A stretch of DNA of 64,000 bases, taken from NCBI GenBank assembly GCA_024138025.1, contig JAMXBD010000715.1, forward strand, positions 310,001 through 374,000. Direction: 5' to 3'. Below are positions 61,399-64,000 of this stretch, in pieces. This DNA comes from Combretum micranthum (taxonomy: Eukaryota > Streptophyta > Magnoliopsida > Myrtales > Combretaceae). The notes beneath the pieces were generated by a model. The model did not search any database. It was not told where the DNA came from and saw only the letters and a list, made by a program, of their open reading frames with translations. Each line of letters opens with the position of its first letter. Position 1 is the stretch's first letter. Made by a program: the position numbers and the translations under genes.

Positions 61399-61909
61399 TG
61401 TTGGATGTGTGGCCTGAATTTTTGTCAAAACTACCATTTTTGGGATCAAGGCTACCAGCTCTAGGATCTACATCGCCGGCCTTGAGATCGGCCTTGAATT
61501 CATCTTCATTTTGGAATTAATCTTCGAGAGCATGGTTTCATGTAAGCCGACTCAAAGCCATCGTCCTATAGGTGAACATTGTGCGGCATTGATGGGGAAG
61601 ACCGTTGGCCTTTGGCCAACATTGAATCTAAAATTGGCTAGCAAATTTAGGTCGCCAACGTTTTGCATCGACCTTATACACGTATAAATATGTGTTGTTT
61701 TGTTAGGGTTTTGAGTATCTATGAGTTTTAGATCTATGAGATCTCTTGTATACACATCTTCTGTACTTCATTCTTGAACACTAGTGAATTCCTCTCTCCT
61801 TTACTCATGGTTTGTCTCGCAAAGATTTTCACGTAAATTTTTTATGTGCTTTACTTTATCATTTTTTATTTTATTTTTTTGCCATTGTTTATTAGATCCA
61901 TTTTTAACA
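61399..61909 (+). repeat. 5' LTR of the right-edge copia element (511 bp)
   Basis: Begins TGTTGGATGTG and ends CATTTTTAACA. A TATAAATA box lies at 61683-61690, followed by a CT-rich stretch (61793-61803). The left end was chosen as the TG that best fits copia LTR starts, since the partner LTR is out of view. Confidence 0.8.
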
Positions 61910-61912
61910 AAC

Positions 61913-61925
61913 TGGTATCAGAGCC
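61913..61925 (+). promoter_or_regulatory. primer-binding site (iMet)
   Basis: TGGTATCAGAGCC, a full match to the iMet consensus, three bases after the LTR. Confidence 0.92.
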
Positions 61926-61950
61926 AAGGGTTTGGTTTTGTTTTCTTTAC

Positions 61951-62802
61951 AATGGCAACATTGAAGTATGATATTTCGCTGTTGGATCGCAACACAAGAT
62001 TTTCTTTATAGCAAGTCAAGATTCAAGTGGTTCTCGCACAGATGGATTTTGATGATGCTTTATTAGGGTTTGATAAAATGCGTACTTATAGTCACTAGAA
62101 GAAAAGCAATGTAAGGATCAAAAAGCCTTTCTCAAATTCATTTTCATTTGTCAAATAAGATATTACAGGATGTGTTGAAGAAAAAGACAACTGCTGGGTT
62201 ATGGCTGAAATTGGAGTAGTTGTGTATCACAAAGAGTTTGACCAATCAATTACATTTGAAGTAGCGACTATATTGACATTGTTTGACTGAATGTGGGTCT
62301 CTAGAAGATCACTTGACCATCTTTAAAGAAATTATTTCTCATTTGGAAACTTTAGAGGTTAAATATGATAAAGTGGATCTAGCGTTAATTTCATTGTGTT
62401 TGTTACCTCCCTCTTATTCGATTTTTAGAGACACAATTTTGTATAGACGTGATTCTTTTATCCTGAAGGAAGTTTATGATACTTTGGTTTCTTTAGAGAA
62501 GATGAAACATTTGGTGATTGGATTTGAGCTTTAGGCAGAGTGGCTTATTACACATGGTAGGAGTCAAGATCGCAATTCTGGTGGTAATTCAAGAGCTTGT
62601 TAGTCATGCTAGGAGTCAATATCTCAATTCTAGTGGTAATTCAAGAGGAAAATCAAAATCATCAAATAAGGATAACAGCTATAGGTATTGCAAGAAGAAA
62701 TCACATATCAAATGTAAATGTTATAAGTTGCAAAACAAAAATAAGAAAGCTACTAAAAATCAAAAGGAAAACAACCAGAAAAACCCACTAAAGCTGATGT
62801 AG
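61951..62802 (+). pseudogene. copia Gag, broken, zinc knuckle incomplete
   Basis: Starts at the ATG at 61951 (M-A-T-L-K-Y-D, then L-L-D-R-N-T-R-F-S-L) and meets a stop where relatives have Trp. Q-M-D-F-D-D-A-L-L-G-F-D-K-M follows. The next piece (62283-62534) has L-E-D-H-L-T-I-F-K-E-I and L-P-P-S-Y-S-I-F, the UBN2-type Gag core. The last piece (62518-62802) is basic with Y-C-K-K-K-S-H-I-K-C-K-C, a CCHC-like knuckle whose first Cys is replaced. Frames differ between pieces. Confidence 0.88.
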
Positions 62803-63120
62803 CTGAAGACTACAGTGGTGGAGATCTTCTTGTTGTTCTAATGATGACCCTCAGACCAGTAAGGAATGGATTTTGGATTCTAGTTGTTCTTTCCATAGGT
62901 ATCCTAATTAGGACTAGTTTTCAACATATGAAAAGATATCCAAGGGTGTTGTCCTGTTAGGTAATACCGCTTCTTGCAAGATTGCAAGTATTGGTAGCAT
63001 TAAAATCAAAATGTTTGCTGGTGTTGTTAAGACTCTTGGTGATGTGAGACATATGCCAGACTTGAAGAAAAATTTAATTTCTTTGAGTACTCTTGATATA
63101 AAAGGTACATATACACTAGT
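62803..63120 (+). pseudogene. copia protease region, damaged
   Basis: Contains W-I-L-D-S and S-F-H near 62870, where copia proteases have the D-[ST]-G/A active site, followed by L-G-N and a later M-P-D-L-K-K-N-L-I-S-L block. Stops lie near 62908. Confidence 0.75.
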
Positions 63121-63132
63121 GAAGGTGAAATT

Positions 63133-63900
63133 TTGAATATTAGTAAAAGATCTCTTGTGGTGATGAAGGGGCTGAAAAAGAATGTTAACTTATATGATTT
63201 GCAAGGTTCTATGATTGCAGGTGATGCAGCCGTCACTTCTTCTTCTTTATTAGATAAAGATACTACTAAACTTTGGCATATGCATTTAGGGCATATGAGT
63301 GAAACTGGTATGGCTGAATTGAGTAGAAAAGGACTTCTTGGTAGACAAGGTATCAGCAAATTAAAGTTTTGTAAACACTGCATCTTTGGGAAGAAAAAAA
63401 GAGTCAAATTCGCTATAGGTACTCACAATACAAAGGGTACTCTTGATTATATCCATTCTAATCTTTTGGGGGTCGTTTAGAATGCCTTCAAGTGGAAGTG
63501 CTATCTACATGCCAACCATCATTGATGGCTTCTTCAAAAGAGTTTAGGTATTTTTTTTGAGACAAAAGAATAATGTTCTACCCATATTTAAAGAGTAGAA
63601 GATGATGATTGAGAAACATATTGGGAAACAAGTAAAGCGTCTTCGTACTGATAATAGCTTAGATTTTTATTCTAATGAGTCTTAAGTTCTATGTTAGTTA
63701 GAAGGAATTGTGAGGCATCTAACAGTTCCTGGTATACCTCAACAAAATAGGGTGGCAGAACAGATTAATAGGACTATTATGGAGAAAGTTAGTGTATACT
63801 TTCTTTTTAGGCTGAAGCAGCTTCTACAGTATGTTATTTGATTATCAGGTTACTATCAATTGTAATTGAGAATAAGACTCCATAAGAGGTATGGTTTAGT
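63133..63900 (+). pseudogene. copia integrase, N-terminal and core, first catalytic Asp lost
   Basis: 63133-63480 has the zinc finger (L-W-H-M-H-L-G-H and C-K-H-C) and then Y-I-H-S-N-L-L-G, where copia integrases have H-S-D. Asp is replaced by Asn and a stop follows. The second Asp is kept in R-T-D-N-S (about 63646), and the Glu in A-E-Q-I-N-R-T (about 63756) is also kept. Integrase inserts cDNA into the host; this copy is not functional. Confidence 0.87.
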
Positions 63901-64000
63901 ACTCTTGCAAATTATTTTGAGTCCAAAATTTTTGGATGTCCTACATATGCTCATGTTAACAATGGGAAACTTGAGCTTAGATCTCTAAAATGCATATTCC

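Larger units (their letters stand above)
61399..64000 (+). mobile_element. Ty1/copia retrotransposon, 5' part, cut by right window edge
   Basis: It has an LTR (61399-61909), a PBS (61913-61925), gag, protease and integrase in copia order on the plus strand, and continues beyond the window. Gag shows a stop where relatives have Trp, and other stops follow. The first catalytic Asp of integrase is Asn. The TSD cannot be tested because the 3' end is not in the window. Confidence 0.9.

Noticed and set aside
63027..63407. 126-codon minus-strand open frame
   Set aside because: Antisense shadow of the copia integrase finger region on the plus strand.

Overview
The window looks like nuclear DNA of a flowering plant, probably a eudicot. 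It is AT-rich, dense in LTR retrotransposons of plant type (gypsy elements with very long LTRs, copia elements, TRIM-like miniatures, all primed by initiator Met tRNA), and its one convincing gene is an intronless ethylene-response-factor gene with a plant-only AP2 domain. The species cannot be told from the sequence. No bacterial-style operon, CRISPR array, tRNA or rRNA gene was seen.

Layout. 1-7320: decayed Ty3/gypsy element on the minus strand, running off the left edge, with its 2.7 kb 5' LTR (family A) at 4610-7320. 7411-16809: a nest of solo LTRs. A family B solo LTR (plus) was split by a family B solo LTR (minus, 8122-11476) and by a family A solo LTR (plus, 13285-16017). 16810-25080: gene-poor DNA with an old tandem duplication (about 18.08-19.69 kb and 21.74-23.79 kb) and several MITEs. 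25406-25933: the ERF gene with TATA box and poly(A) signal. 26190-28400: intergenic. 28408-31803: internally deleted gypsy element with about 570 bp LTRs, carrying a Mutator-like MITE. 35039-40652: full-length but dead Ty1/copia element (TSD ATGTT) hosting a 586 bp TRIM. 41626-46142: another family B solo LTR (TSD ATATT) hosting a 1.08 kb hAT-like element. 46784-59736: a second nest, comprising a B-like LTR, solo LTR D (TSD TGCAC), and a related minus-strand LTR E hosting a further LTR that itself carries a 1.1 kb TRIM-like element and a 1.5 kb copia-type solo LTR. 59737-61062: hAT-like element containing a MITE. 61399 to the end: 5' part of a decayed Ty1/copia element on the plus strand.

Functional reading. 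Apart from the ERF transcription factor nothing here looks like a working gene. The retroelement proteins are broken by frameshifts, stops and loss of catalytic residues. The window is mainly a record of repeated insertion and LTR-LTR recombination, and most boundaries were fixed by finding target-site duplications by eye. The most unusual observations are the depth of solo-LTR nesting, two miniature LTR elements, a sequence module conserved across otherwise divergent long LTRs, an exchangeable central block in family B LTRs, and a GT-rich island. I found no convincing new biological system. Identities and alignments were judged by eye unless a count is given.
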